Assembly: GCA_027075325.1 (NCBI GenBank)
Contig: JALTBN010000043.1
Coordinates: forward strand, 1,634-65,633
Reading direction: 5' to 3'
Length of the DNA: 64,000 nucleotides
DNA from: Thermococcus sp.
GTDB lineage: Archaea; Methanobacteriota_B; Thermococci; Thermococcales; Thermococcaceae
The translations under genes were made by a program, and so were the position numbers. Under the pieces are notes generated by a model, which did not search any database, had not been told where the DNA came from, and saw only the letters and a list, made by a program, of their open reading frames with translations. This document shows positions 54,673 to 62,602 of this stretch, in pieces (the first letter of the stretch is position 1; every line of letters starts with the position of its first letter).

Positions 54673-56370
54673 TTGAGCATGGGAAATTACACAAAGGGAG
54701 CCAGAATCAGCACGGACAGGGTACTACACGATATTGGAGAGATAACTCAGTTCCACAGGATACAGGGCTCAAGAGAGCTCGTTGAGGCCGTTAAATACAT
54801 CGAGGAGGAGCTCTCTGCATGGGGTATCGAATCAAAACGGCTCGACAGAACGTACGATGGAAAGAGCTTCTACCTGACGCTCAGGAGTCCAATAGCCTGG
54901 AACCTCATCAGCGCGGAGCTTGATTGGGACGGGAGAAAGGTTACATCGGATGAAACACCCTTGATGGTCATGGCCCACTCCCCACCGGGGGAAGGGGAAG
55001 GAAGCGTACTCCCTATACTTCGAGAAGAGGACTGGAAACGGGCGGAGGGAAAAATCGTCCTCGCTGGAAGGAACTGGAGGGAAGCCTACAGGAGGGCCAA
55101 CGAGGAGGGAGCCGTTGCTTTTATCGCTTACCGTAAGGGAACGGGGACCGCTTTTCCCTACATAGGACTCTTCCTGAGCAAAAAAGACCTGGAATGGGCC
55201 GGAATCCCCGCCCTGACAATACCGGAGGCCTGGGCCGATGAGATCATCGAGAAATCGCTCTCCGGCTCGGAAGTTCTCGCCAGATTTGCAGTTCAAACCG
55301 AGACTCCTCCCCAGGAGCGTCTTCCAATCCTCCAGGCGACGATTGGAGAGCCGCCCTTCATAGTATTCACCGCCCATATCTGCCACCCAAAGCCGGGAGC
55401 CAACGACAACGCCTCCGGAAGCGCCATGCTGATGGAACTGGCAAGGGTTCTAAGCAGCACCTGGAATGAGTCCTATCGCTTTGGCTTCTCGTTCCTGTGG
55501 GTTCCCGAATATTATGGTACACAGGCTTTCTTTGCCGGAGACCTCAACCTCAAGGATTATTACGCCGGATTTAACCTCGATATGATTGGGGGGAGCCAGG
55601 ACCGCTCCGGTTCGACTGTAATGGTGATAAGAACACCATTATCCCGGTTTTCAGTTGTTTCGGGTGTTCTCGAAAGGGCCCTTGAGTTGACGAACGTCTC
55701 AGAGAGCAGGGGCCTGACTGGGGAACCCCTACCCGCTGTGAAGCTCAAGGCGTTCCCCTACGAGATGGGAAGCGACCATGATGTCCTAAACTTCTTCGGG
55801 ATTCCCTCGGTAATGCCGATAACTTGGCCCGACAGGTTCTATCACTCAAGCGCGGACACCGTGGAGAAGCTCAGCCTTGACACAATCAAAATCATCGGAA
55901 ACGCCGTCCTCTCATCAGCCCTTTTCCTCGCAGAGGCGCCCTCAAAAGAACTGGAGCGCTTCTCCAGAGGCTATGCCATGAAGTACCTCGGGGAACTCTC
56001 AATGGAACGCGAAACAGAGGTTGCGGAAAAACTGGTCATGATGGGACTGGCGCGGGACTCGGAGTTCCTGGGAATGAAGCTTGGACACAGGTTTAATGTG
56101 GAGCCCTGGCTTGAGTGGGCTCTCAGGGGGAGGATAGGAGAGGATATAGTGGAGCTCAGAGCTGGGGAGCACCTCTATGAGTTCAAGGAGCTAACGAAGG
56201 GCAGGGAGACAATCGTCCACCTCCACGAACTGATAATGCTCGGAGAACTCCTGCCGGAGGAAAAAGCTTATACAGCCCTGAAAGAGGAATATGGAGAGAT
56301 AAGGGTAGAAAAGCTCAGAAAACTCGTAGAACTGACGGAGAAGAGCGGTCTGGTAAGGTGGAAAGATTAA
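54673..56370 (+). CDS. M28-like zinc aminopeptidase family protein (DUF4910-type) with C-terminal winged helix
   Basis: 565 aa. TTG 54673 has GGAGG at 6 nt and is preferred; ATG 54679 is the alternative. N-terminal region is helical, then a PA-like insert (ILREEDWKRAEGKIVLAGRN). The M28-type core carries metal ligands: TAHICHPKPGANDNASGSAM (His and Asp), VPEYYGTQAFF (Glu), NLDMIGG (Asp) and FYHSSADTVEKL (His). All expected ligands seem present, so it may be an active peptidase or amidase. The last 70 residues (HELIMLGELLPEEKAYTALK) look like a winged helix. No signal peptide. Substrate unknown. Confidence 0.78.
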   Translation: MSMGNYTKGARISTDRVLHDIGEITQFHRIQGSRELVEAVKYIEEELSAWGIESKRLDRTYDGKSFYLTLRSPIAWNLISAELDWDGRKVTSDETPLMVMAHSPPGEGEGSVLPILREEDWKRAEGKIVLAGRNWREAYRRANEEGAVAFIAYRKGTGTAFPYIGLFLSKKDLEWAGIPALTIPEAWADEIIEKSLSGSEVLARFAVQTETPPQERLPILQATIGEPPFIVFTAHICHPKPGANDNASGSAMLMELARVLSSTWNESYRFGFSFLWVPEYYGTQAFFAGDLNLKDYYAGFNLDMIGGSQDRSGSTVMVIRTPLSRFSVVSGVLERALELTNVSESRGLTGEPLPAVKLKAFPYEMGSDHDVLNFFGIPSVMPITWPDRFYHSSADTVEKLSLDTIKIIGNAVLSSALFLAEAPSKELERFSRGYAMKYLGELSMERETEVAEKLVMMGLARDSEFLGMKLGHRFNVEPWLEWALRGRIGEDIVELRAGEHLYEFKELTKGRETIVHLHELIMLGELLPEEKAYTALKEEYGEIRVEKLRKLVELTEKSGLVRWKD

Positions 56371-56702
56371 TCGCCAGAGATTTCAGTCTCAAGTTCATCT
56401 ATTTTTTTCAGGAGACTGTTCTTTATTCTCTCAAGAAGTTCGCGGGGGGAGGTGGCGGTGTAAACATAGCCGAGCCACCCCTGCTCAACCAGCTTTCTCT
56501 GGAGAATTCCTTTCCGATACAGGTTGAGGACGTGGGCTCTAACGGAGCGCTCGCTTATTCCAAGCTCCTTTTGAATCTCGGTTATCCTCATGGGGCGCTT
56601 CTTCTCCAGGAGGAGGCGGTATACCCTGAGCTCCCCTTTCTTTAGTCCCATGACCCGCAGGATTCCCTCCAGTTTTTCGTATACGTCCTCTTTAGCACCC
56701 AT
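56367..56702 (-). CDS. Winged helix transcriptional regulator (TrmB-like)
   Basis: 111 aa from ATG 56702; the track start 20 codons earlier lies in the promoter. LKKGELRVYRLLLEKKRPM and RITEIQKELGISERSVRAHV form a winged helix-turn-helix as in TrmB proteins; a helical tail follows (ELLERIKNSLLKKIDELETE) that may dimerise. There is no sugar-binding domain. Its stop overlaps that of the M28-like gene by 4 bp. Promoter on the minus strand: GTTTTTAAGAGG near 56737-56748. Target unknown. Confidence 0.85.
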   Translation of the reverse strand: MGAKEDVYEKLEGILRVMGLKKGELRVYRLLLEKKRPMRITEIQKELGISERSVRAHVLNLYRKGILQRKLVEQGWLGYVYTATSPRELLERIKNSLLKKIDELETEISGD

Positions 56703-56854
56703 GATTTCGCCCCTATGAAAATAGGATTTCATACCTCTTAAAAACTTTGCGTCATTCCCCACCGATATTGGAAGTTACCTGAAATATTTTTAATTTATGT
56801 GGCAACTTTTCAAAAATATCACCAAAATCTGAGCTAAATTGGCAATTATGTCAA

Positions 56855-56981
56855 TGTGGGCCGGGTACAGAGGCCCGCGTTCATCGCTCGCGCGGGTGGA
56901 TGCTCCCGGCCCTGTGGGCTCGGCGTGAGCACTCCCCGCTCACAAAACCCGATGCCTTGCGGGGGCGGATTAACCGAGCCC
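56855..56981 (-). ncRNA. Two-hairpin H/ACA guide RNA
   Basis: GC-rich island in an AT-rich gap, read on the minus strand. Hairpin I: lower stem GGGCTCGG/CCGAGCCC (perfect 8 bp), internal loop TTAATCCGC against AGTGCTCACG, upper stem CCCCGC/GCGGGG, then ACA. Hairpin II: lower stem GGGCCGGG/CCCGGCCC (perfect 8 bp), loop AGCATCCA against CCTCTGTA, upper stem CCCGCG/CGCGGG, apical loop CGAGCGATGAA resembling an L7Ae K-loop, then ACA. ACA directly after both lower stems and a 16-nt distance from upper stem to ACA in hairpin II fit archaeal pseudouridylation guides. About 30 nt of leader probably precede hairpin I, with an extra small stem (GAGGGGAC/GTCTCCTC). Confidence 0.72.
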
Positions 56982-57033
56982 ATGAGGAGACGGAATGTCC
57001 CCTCACTGTCGGCAGAGTGGGGTGGAAAAGAGA

Positions 57034-57043
57034 GCTTAAAAAG
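57034..57043 (-). promoter_or_regulatory. TATA box of the H/ACA RNA
   Basis: Minus-strand CTTTTTAAGC lies about 25 nt upstream of an expected start near 57010. The 349-nt stretch 56703-57051 otherwise holds the regulator's promoter (right of 56702), the RNA and an AT-rich tail with T runs (ATTTTGGTGATATTTTTG) that could terminate it. Confidence 0.55.
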
Positions 57044-57051
57044 GTAGAGGT

Positions 57052-57507
57052 TCACTCGATCGGGAGTTCCATGTCCTCTTTGTGGGCCTTTAGAACCACC
57101 ATCGTATGTGTGGATTCAACACCCTCTATGTCTCCTATTCTGTCCAGAAAGTCGTTCAGCTCATCGCTGTCCTTTGCGCGGATCTTGACTATCATGTCGT
57201 AGTCTCCGGTGGTCTCGTAGACTTCAACTATCTTGGGGTACTTTCGGAGCTCCCCTGCGACGTTGGCGTACATCCCGGCCTTAGCTTTTATCAGAACGAA
57301 CGCCAGCATACCAAGCCCTATCGATGCCGGGTCAAGGAGGATAGTGAAGCGCCTTATGATGCCCTTTTCTTTGAGCTTCTTTATCCTCTCGTATATCGTG
57401 GACTCAGCCAGGTCCACTTCCTTGGAAATCTCTCTCAGCGGCGTTCTGCTGTTCCTCTGGAGTATCATGAGAATTTTCTTGTCAATTTCATCGAGACCTC
57501 CTCTCAC
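57052..57507 (-). CDS. Lrp/AsnC family transcriptional regulator
   Basis: 151 aa from GTG 57507 (GGTGAT 4 nt upstream); the track GTG at 57519 is less likely. N-terminal HTH: LDEIDKKILMILQRNSRTPL and LAESTIYERIKKLKEKGIIR. C-terminal RAM/ligand domain: LAFVLIKAKAGMY, VYETTGDYDMIVKIRAKDSD, GVESTHTMVVLKAHKED. Probably an octameric amino-acid-responsive regulator; targets unknown. Strong minus-strand TATA GTTTATATATGC at 57535-57546. Confidence 0.94.
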   Translation of the reverse strand: MRGGLDEIDKKILMILQRNSRTPLREISKEVDLAESTIYERIKKLKEKGIIRRFTILLDPASIGLGMLAFVLIKAKAGMYANVAGELRKYPKIVEVYETTGDYDMIVKIRAKDSDELNDFLDRIGDIEGVESTHTMVVLKAHKEDMELPIE

Positions 57508-57534
57508 TGCAATCACCACTAAAAATTTTCGAAA

Positions 57535-57546
57535 GCATATATAAAC
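57535..57546 (-). promoter_or_regulatory. TATA box of the Lrp-family gene
   Basis: Minus-strand GTTTATATATGC, 28 nt before the GTG start at 57507. The gap to the GTPase gene also has TCTTTATAAAAC (57601-57612), a plus-strand TATA box for that gene. Confidence 0.65.
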
Positions 57547-57648
57547 CTGCCGATTTTTAGGGAGAACTGGTAACGACCCAGCTGAAAGTCAGCCACATTA
57601 TCTTTATAAAACGCCGGACCCCCATAGGTTCAGAGCAGGGTGGTGAAC

Positions 57649-58815
57649 ATGCCAACGAACGTGACGGCAGAGTACTTGACAGCGGAGGAGGAGTACCACA
57701 GGGCCAAGACGATTCCGGAGAAGATAAGGGCACTGGAGAAGATGTACGCCACAGTTCCAAAGCACAAGGGAACCGAGAAGCTCAGGCTCCAGATAAAGAG
57801 GAAGCTCGCCGAGCTCAGAAAGGAGCTTGAGAAGCAGAGGCAGATGAAGAAGGGCGGTGGTGGCCCGTCGATAGCCGTCAGGAAGGAAGGTGCCGCCCAG
57901 ATAGTCTTGGCCGGCCTCCCCAACGTCGGCAAAAGCTCTCTGCTGAAGGCCCTCACGAACGTCGATGCCGATGTGGCCGACTACGCCTTTACCACGGTCC
58001 AGCCCGTTCCGGGCATGATGCACCACAAGGACGTTCAGATACAGCTCGTCGAGGTTCCCGGCCTCGTTGAGGGAGCCGCCCTCGGAAAGGGCATGGGACC
58101 ACAGCTTTTGAGCGTGATAAGGAACGCTGATGCGATAGCCATCGTTGTGGACCTCTCAAAGGACCCCGTTAAGCAGATGGAGACCCTTCTGCGCGAGTTT
58201 GAGAGGGCGGGGATAAAGGTCAACAAGCGCCGCCCCAGGGTTGAGGTAAAGAGGACTGCCATGGGTGGCATAGTGATCAACGGCGTTGAGAACATAAAGG
58301 GCGACGTGAGCGAGGTCATGAAGATACTCCGCGACGAGAGGATTCACTCGGCGGAGCTGACGGTAAAGGAGCCTGTAACGCTGGAGGAAATTGCGGATGC
58401 CCTTGATGAGAGCCTCGTCTGGCGCAGGGCCATAATCATAGCCAACAAGGGCGACGCCCCCAGCAGTAAGGAGAACTATGAGAAGCTGGTTAAAGCCTAC
58501 GGCGACCGCTTCAAGATAATCCCCGTCTCGGCTAAGAGGAAGATACAGCTCGACAAGCTGAAGGACGAGCTTTATGAATTAGCGGGAATAATCAGGGTTT
58601 TCACGAAGAGCCCCGGCGAGGAGCCGGCGTATCCGCCCGTGCCGCTCAAGAAAGGCTCGACGGTTATGGATTTGGCGGAGAGGATTCACAAGGACTTCGC
58701 CAGGAACTTCCGATACGCGCGCGTCTGGGGCAGGAGCGTCAAGTTCCCGGGCCAGAGGGTCGGTCCGGATCACGTGCTTGAGGACGGGGACATAGTGGAG
58801 ATTCACGCCAGATGA
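57649..58815 (+). CDS. Drg-type GTP-binding protein with TGS domain
   Basis: 388 aa from ATG 57649 (GGTGGTGA upstream). A helical, charged N-terminus (EEYHRAKTIPEKIRALEKMY) precedes the G domain: G1 GLPNVGKSSLL near 90, G3 VEVPGLVEGA, G4 IANKGD, G5 PVSAKR. The C-terminal TGS domain starts near 310 (IRVFTKSPGEEPAYPPVPL) and ends VLEDGDIVEIHAR. This order is that of Drg/Rbg GTPases of archaea and eukaryotes, which act with ribosomes. G3 has Glu in place of the usual Asp. Confidence 0.92.
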   Translation: MPTNVTAEYLTAEEEYHRAKTIPEKIRALEKMYATVPKHKGTEKLRLQIKRKLAELRKELEKQRQMKKGGGGPSIAVRKEGAAQIVLAGLPNVGKSSLLKALTNVDADVADYAFTTVQPVPGMMHHKDVQIQLVEVPGLVEGAALGKGMGPQLLSVIRNADAIAIVVDLSKDPVKQMETLLREFERAGIKVNKRRPRVEVKRTAMGGIVINGVENIKGDVSEVMKILRDERIHSAELTVKEPVTLEEIADALDESLVWRRAIIIANKGDAPSSKENYEKLVKAYGDRFKIIPVSAKRKIQLDKLKDELYELAGIIRVFTKSPGEEPAYPPVPLKKGSTVMDLAERIHKDFARNFRYARVWGRSVKFPGQRVGPDHVLEDGDIVEIHAR

Positions 58816-59304
58816 TTAGTCTTCCTTTGGTACCGGTTCCGGCCTGATTACCTCTATTATTGGAATCCCCTCGAAGTCCTTGTCCAACGTTGCGATTCTC
58901 CTTATCCCCGCGGACACCATTGCTCCCAATATCTTGGCGTCGTGGAGGAGCAGACCGTATTTCTCGGCAACACTGAGGGTGAGGAATATGTCAGGGTCTT
59001 CGATTATTTCTATTCCGTGAGTTCCGATGAATGAGAGCACGAGTTCTGAGGCTTCCCTGAGAAGGGCTTTTCCTCCATCCTCTTTTAAGAAACGCTTAAG
59101 CTCGTGCAGGCTTTTAATTCCCTGAGAGGCTGCCTTCCTTCGGAGGGTAACGTAAACGCACTCGTCTACCACCGTCTCAGAAATCACGGGGTTCTTGGCC
59201 AGTGAAAAGGCCTTCTCAGCCTCATCTGTTAGTTCGGTCTCAAACAGCAGGTTGAGAATGACGTTACTGTCCAGAAAAGTCCTGGTACTCCTGTAGATAC
59301 TCAC
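58816..59304 (-). CDS. PIN domain toxin (VapC family)
   Basis: 162 aa from GTG 59304, which has GGAGG 7 nt upstream. PIN ribonuclease acidic residues: FLDSNVILNLL (Asp-12), ETVVDECVYV (Glu/Asp near 46), LLLHDAKILGAM (Asp near 121) and IATLDKDFEG (Asp near 139). Overlaps the antitoxin gene by 41 bp, a common type II toxin-antitoxin layout. Likely cleaves tRNA or rRNA when free of its partner. Converges directly on the GTPase gene with no gap. Confidence 0.88.
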   Translation of the reverse strand: MSIYRSTRTFLDSNVILNLLFETELTDEAEKAFSLAKNPVISETVVDECVYVTLRRKAASQGIKSLHELKRFLKEDGGKALLREASELVLSFIGTHGIEIIEDPDIFLTLSVAEKYGLLLHDAKILGAMVSAGIRRIATLDKDFEGIPIIEVIRPEPVPKED

Positions 59305-59458
59305 GAAGCTCCCTCCATGATGCTTTTTCCCGTTTCGGCTCCTGCTTTTTCAGTGCGAGCAATTTCAATGTTTGGGCACGCGCGAATATCTCGGCCAATT
59401 CGCCGACCAATCTCTCATCGATTCCCTCTGGAACCTTCACCCTGAGGGTTACGTCCAT
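59264..59458 (-). CDS. VapB-like antitoxin
   Basis: 64 aa. MDVTLRVKVPEGIDERLVGE gives an N-terminal strand-helix-helix dimer module; the C-terminal half (KREKASWRELREYLQEYQDF) is charged and helical, suited to wrapping the toxin. Small size and 41-bp overlap with the PIN toxin define the pair. DNA-binding autoregulation is expected of the family. Confidence 0.82.
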   Translation of the reverse strand: MDVTLRVKVPEGIDERLVGELAEIFARAQTLKLLALKKQEPKREKASWRELREYLQEYQDFSGQ

Positions 59459-59506
59459 TTTTATCCACCTAAATGGAGTTGTCAGCGAGTTTGATAACTT
59501 TTTCGT

Positions 59507-59875
59507 CTACCCGCAGAACGGCCCCTTACAGCTCCTTCCCTTCTTCCCGACCATTGCGTCGAGGGAGTACTCCTTTCCGTCGAGGCTGTCCATTATCAGC
59601 TTCTCGCCGTCCTTCTCGTATATCCAGAAGACCTTGTAAGCCCGCCCGTGCCTGACGACCTCTATCCTCGGAAGCCACCACGAGATCACGCGGGAGTTTC
59701 CCCAGATTACGGCGCTCTCGAAGGCCTTCTTCTCGGCCCCCTCGTAGTCGACCAGCGGCTTCATGACCTTCTTCTCCTCGACGTCCCACTCGTGGAGGTC
59801 GATGAAATCATCGCCCCTCTCGGCGCCGAGGCGGTATAGGTCTACGTAGGCAAAGTAGTCGAAGACCCAGACCAC
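59507..59875 (-). CDS. Hypothetical protein next to a symporter remnant
   Basis: Up to 122 aa. Codon usage and composition look like real protein (IDLHEWDVEEKKVMKPLVDY, VISWWLPRIEVVRHGRAYKV, LIMDSLDGKEYSLDAMVGKK), ending CKGPFCG with two cysteines. The start is uncertain: GTG 59875 has no ribosome site, and the open frame continues upstream into the antisense of the symporter fragment. The true 5' end may have been lost when the fragment boundary formed. Family not recognised. Confidence 0.55.
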   Translation of the reverse strand: MVWVFDYFAYVDLYRLGAERGDDFIDLHEWDVEEKKVMKPLVDYEGAEKKAFESAVIWGNSRVISWWLPRIEVVRHGRAYKVFWIYEKDGEKLIMDSLDGKEYSLDAMVGKKGRSCKGPFCG

Positions 59876-60176
59876 GAAGGAGGGGGCAATAGTTGGAATG
59901 GCCTACGGTCTGATCAGCGAGGTCATCTTTGAGGCCAAGATATACGGTTGGGCCTTCAATCCCAACGCGCCGGGCATCTGGAGCACCATCGGTGGCTGGT
60001 TCAACGGCGTTCCAGTGTTCTTCATCAACTTCTTCATAATGCTCTTCGTCATCATAATCATCAGCCTCCTAACAAAGCCGCCTGAGGACATCGTCAAGCT
60101 CCACGAGGAGATATTTAGGAAGGTGCCCATCGAGACCGGCAGGAAGAGCGTCACCGAGACCAGGGCCAAGAGCTAG
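59871..60176 (+). pseudogene. C-terminal remnant of a sodium:solute symporter (SSS family)
   Basis: The frame around the 92-aa ORF at 59898 reads KEGAIVGMAYGLISEVIFEA, then a hydrophobic helix (NGVPVFFINFFIMLFVIIII) and SLLTKPPEDIVKLHEEIF. A KGA(I)xGM helix and an SLLTKPP tail are typical of the last two membrane helices of SSS transporters. The preceding 400 or so residues are missing and the fragment starts abruptly at the end of the minus-strand ORF. I read it as a decayed gene left by a deletion. An independent small membrane protein is less likely. Confidence 0.6.
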
Positions 60177-60247
60177 GTCGAGAACGTCGTCGAGTTCGTT
60201 ACAGCTAAAGGGCTTGTCTGAAGCCCTCAACCTTTTTACCCATAGAA

Positions 60248-60256
60248 TTTATAAAC
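60248..60256 (+). promoter_or_regulatory. TATA box of the proline dehydrogenase operon
   Basis: TTTATAAAC about 45 nt before the ATG at 60302; a weaker CTTATACG lies at 60270-60277. The leader carries GGGGTGGG. Confidence 0.6.
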
Positions 60257-60301
60257 ACTGATGTTCATCCTTATACGAATGTACATGAGTGGGGTGGGAA
60301 T

Positions 60302-61795
60302 ATGCAACCGTCGTCTGCTGAAAGAGGATCTATGCGCCTTAATGAACATCCTATTCTAAAGTTCAAACGTGGAAGGAAAGTCACAATATACTTTGAAGGC
60401 CAGCCAATAGAGGCCTATGAAGGTGAAACGATTGCAATGGCACTTCACGCCGCGGGAATCAGGGTGTTGAGCTACAGCGGAGAGAAACACAGACCCAGGG
60501 GGCTTTTCTGTGCCATTGGTAAATGTTCATCCTGTCTTGTAAAGGTAAACGGGATTCCGAACGTCCGCTCCTGCATAACCCTCGTCGAGGACGGCATGAG
60601 GGTGGAGATGCAAAGGGGCAAGGAGGAGCTTCCAAAGACCGCAAAGCCGCCGGCTTGGAAGGACGCGCCGCGTTACACCGCGGACGTCGTTGTGATAGGG
60701 GGTGGCCCCGCTGGTTTGATGGCGGCGATAAACGCGGCCGATGCAGGTGCGAGTGTTATTCTAATCGATGAACAGCCCATGCTCGGAGGCCAGCTCGTGA
60801 AGCAGACCCACAAGTTCTTTGGGAAGAGGGAGCAGTTCGCCGGCGTCAGGGGTGTCAAAATCGCCGAAATCCTCGGAGAGGAGGTCAAGAAAAGGGGGAA
60901 CATCAGGGTATTCCTCGAAACCTCTGCGGTGGGCATCTTCCAGGAGGGAGACGAAAAGCTAGTGACGGCGGTGAGAAAGAACACCGAGCTTTTGGAGTTC
61001 AGGGGAAAGAGCCTCATCGTTGCGACCGGGGCAATGGAGAAGATGATCCCATTTGAGAACAATGACCTGCCCGGCATCTACGGTGCCGGAGCGATTCAAA
61101 CGCTGATGAACACCTACGGCGTCAAGCCTGGCAACAGAGTTTTGATAGTCGGTGCCGGAAATGTCGGACTCATTCTGGCATACCAGCTCATACAGGCGGG
61201 CGTTGAGGTGAAGGCTATAGTTGAGGCGATGCCAAAGGTCGGCGGCTACTTCGTCCACGCGGCCAAGGTGAGGCGCCTTGGAGTGCCCATATTAACGAGG
61301 CACACGATTCTGCGCGCGGAAGGAAAGGAGAAGGTCGAGAGGGCTATCGTTGCCCAGCTCGACGATAACTGGAGGCCGATTCCGGGAACTGAGAAGACCT
61401 TTGACGTTGATATCATAGCCCTCGCAGTTGGTCTCAGGCCGAGCATCGAACTCCTCCACCAAGCCGGCTGTCAGATACGGTACGTTCGCGAGCTTAGCGG
61501 GCACGTTGCGGTGAGGGACGACAGGATGGAGACCACTGTGCAGGGCATCTTCGTTGCAGGAGATTCCGCCGGGATAGAGGAAGCCACTACCGCCATGCTT
61601 GAGGGGAAGATAGCCGGCATAGCGGCCGCGCTGAAAGCCGGCGCGGCATCGCCGGAGTGGCTCAACGAGATAAGGAAAGCCCAGCACGACCTCGACGAAT
61701 TCCGCTCCGGGCCCTTTGGAAAGCACATTCTAGAGGGCATAAAGAAGGCCATGGCAGGCTTTGAGGCCAAGGTGTCCGCAGAGGTGAGAGGATGA
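60302..61795 (+). CDS. pdhA: Dye-linked L-proline dehydrogenase, alpha subunit
   Basis: 497 aa from ATG 60302; ATG 60332 (GAGG upstream) would give 487 aa. N-terminal [2Fe-2S]-type Fer2_4 domain with CAIGKCSSC and a fourth Cys in PNVRSC. An FAD-binding fold follows (VVVIGGGPAGLMAAINAADA near 125) and a second dinucleotide fold (VLIVGAGNVGLILAYQL near 285). FVAGDSAGIEEATTAMLEGK closes the FAD site. The order of four genes (alpha, ferredoxin, Bfd-like, beta) equals the pdhAFXB operon described in Thermococcus profundus. The alpha chain probably oxidises NADH or passes electrons while beta oxidises proline. Confidence 0.88.
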   Translation: MQPSSAERGSMRLNEHPILKFKRGRKVTIYFEGQPIEAYEGETIAMALHAAGIRVLSYSGEKHRPRGLFCAIGKCSSCLVKVNGIPNVRSCITLVEDGMRVEMQRGKEELPKTAKPPAWKDAPRYTADVVVIGGGPAGLMAAINAADAGASVILIDEQPMLGGQLVKQTHKFFGKREQFAGVRGVKIAEILGEEVKKRGNIRVFLETSAVGIFQEGDEKLVTAVRKNTELLEFRGKSLIVATGAMEKMIPFENNDLPGIYGAGAIQTLMNTYGVKPGNRVLIVGAGNVGLILAYQLIQAGVEVKAIVEAMPKVGGYFVHAAKVRRLGVPILTRHTILRAEGKEKVERAIVAQLDDNWRPIPGTEKTFDVDIIALAVGLRPSIELLHQAGCQIRYVRELSGHVAVRDDRMETTVQGIFVAGDSAGIEEATTAMLEGKIAGIAAALKAGAASPEWLNEIRKAQHDLDEFRSGPFGKHILEGIKKAMAGFEAKVSAEVRG

Positions 61796-62310
61796 GTGAG
61801 ATACCACACTTCCTCAGGGAGGGATACCTTACTGTTGATGAACTCTTTGAGATGGCCCCCAGGCCGAACGAGGAGAGGCTGAGGGCGAGGCCGGTGGCAA
61901 TCCCGGAGTGCCCCCAGGAGATACCGTGCACTCCGTGCAAGGAAGTCTGCCCTGTCAACGCGATTAGTATGCCAACACCCAACGACAGACCCGTTGTTAA
62001 TTACGACAAATGCATAGGCTGCTCCCTCTGCGTTCAGGTATGTCCTGGACTGGCGTTTTTCATGGTGCACTACGTCGGGGATAAGGCAAGGATAACGATG
62101 CCCCATGAACTCCTGCCCGTTCCAAAGAGGGGAGACGAGGTTGTTCTCCTCAACCGCGTTGGCGAGCCCGTTGGGAGGGGGAAGGTCACCCTCGTCATCC
62201 CGCGTGAGAAGAGCATGGGAGACACGGCCGTCGTGACCGTGGAAGTGCCGATTGAGCTTGCATGGGAGGTTAGAGCGATTAGAGTGCCGGGGGATGATGG
62301 AGATGAGTGA
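61792..62310 (+). CDS. pdhF: Proline dehydrogenase ferredoxin-like subunit (PdhF)
   Basis: 172 aa; the ATG overlaps the pdhA stop as ATGA. Two cysteine groups: CPQEIPCTPCKEVCP, and CIGCSLCVQVCPG, which is a standard CxxCxxCxxxCP [4Fe-4S] motif; the first group can bind a second cluster. The C-terminal 75 residues form a beta domain (VVLLNRVGEPVGRGKVTLVI). Carries electrons between the flavin subunits of the complex. Confidence 0.87.
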   Translation: MSEIPHFLREGYLTVDELFEMAPRPNEERLRARPVAIPECPQEIPCTPCKEVCPVNAISMPTPNDRPVVNYDKCIGCSLCVQVCPGLAFFMVHYVGDKARITMPHELLPVPKRGDEVVLLNRVGEPVGRGKVTLVIPREKSMGDTAVVTVEVPIELAWEVRAIRVPGDDGDE

Positions 62311-62602
62311 AAACACCAGCGATCCGCGGGAGAAGATAATAATCTGCCGGTGCAACGATGTCACGCTGAAGGAAATAGAGGATCTGATAGATCAGGGAAT
62401 CACGGACATCGAGGAGATCAAGAGGCTGACGCGCATCGGAATGGGCCCCTGCCAGGGTAGAACCTGCATACCCCTCGTAATCAGCATCATCGCAAGGAAG
62501 ACCGGTAAGAAACCGGATGAGATTCCAGTTCCGGCCACGCGCGTCCCGGTCAGACCCGTTATGATGGGGGTTCTCGCGGGGGAGATGGACGATGAAGAGT
62601 GA
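62303..62602 (+). CDS. pdhX: Proline dehydrogenase Bfd-like [2Fe-2S] subunit (PdhX)
   Basis: 99 aa from ATG 62303 (GATGAT 4 nt upstream), overlapping pdhF by 8 bp; the ORF-track start inside pdhF is rejected. IIICRCNDVTLKEIEDLID and GMGPCQGRTC give the CxC...CxxxxC pattern of Bfd-type [2Fe-2S] domains. A Pro/Val-rich tail (PVPATRVPVRPVMMG) follows. Small electron-transfer subunit bridging alpha and beta. Confidence 0.87.
   Translation: MSENTSDPREKIIICRCNDVTLKEIEDLIDQGITDIEEIKRLTRIGMGPCQGRTCIPLVISIIARKTGKKPDEIPVPATRVPVRPVMMGVLAGEMDDEE

Noticed and set aside
56855-57020. RNase P RNA or SRP RNA
   Set aside because: The GC-rich locus lacks the conserved cores I remember for either RNA; two hairpins each ending in ACA fit a guide RNA instead.
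56846-57202. ORFs of 60-100 aa over the GC-rich locus (both strands)
   Set aside because: They contain paired stems of the H/ACA RNA and show no protein-like conservation pattern; the RNA explanation is better.
57589-57601. GCTGA-AAG-TCAGC palindrome before the GTPase gene
   Set aside because: Short, close to chance expectation, and not aligned with the TATA box; not strong enough to call an operator.
61471-62364. 297-aa minus-strand ORF spanning pdhA-pdhF
   Set aside because: Crosses two real genes in antisense and has no plausible domain.
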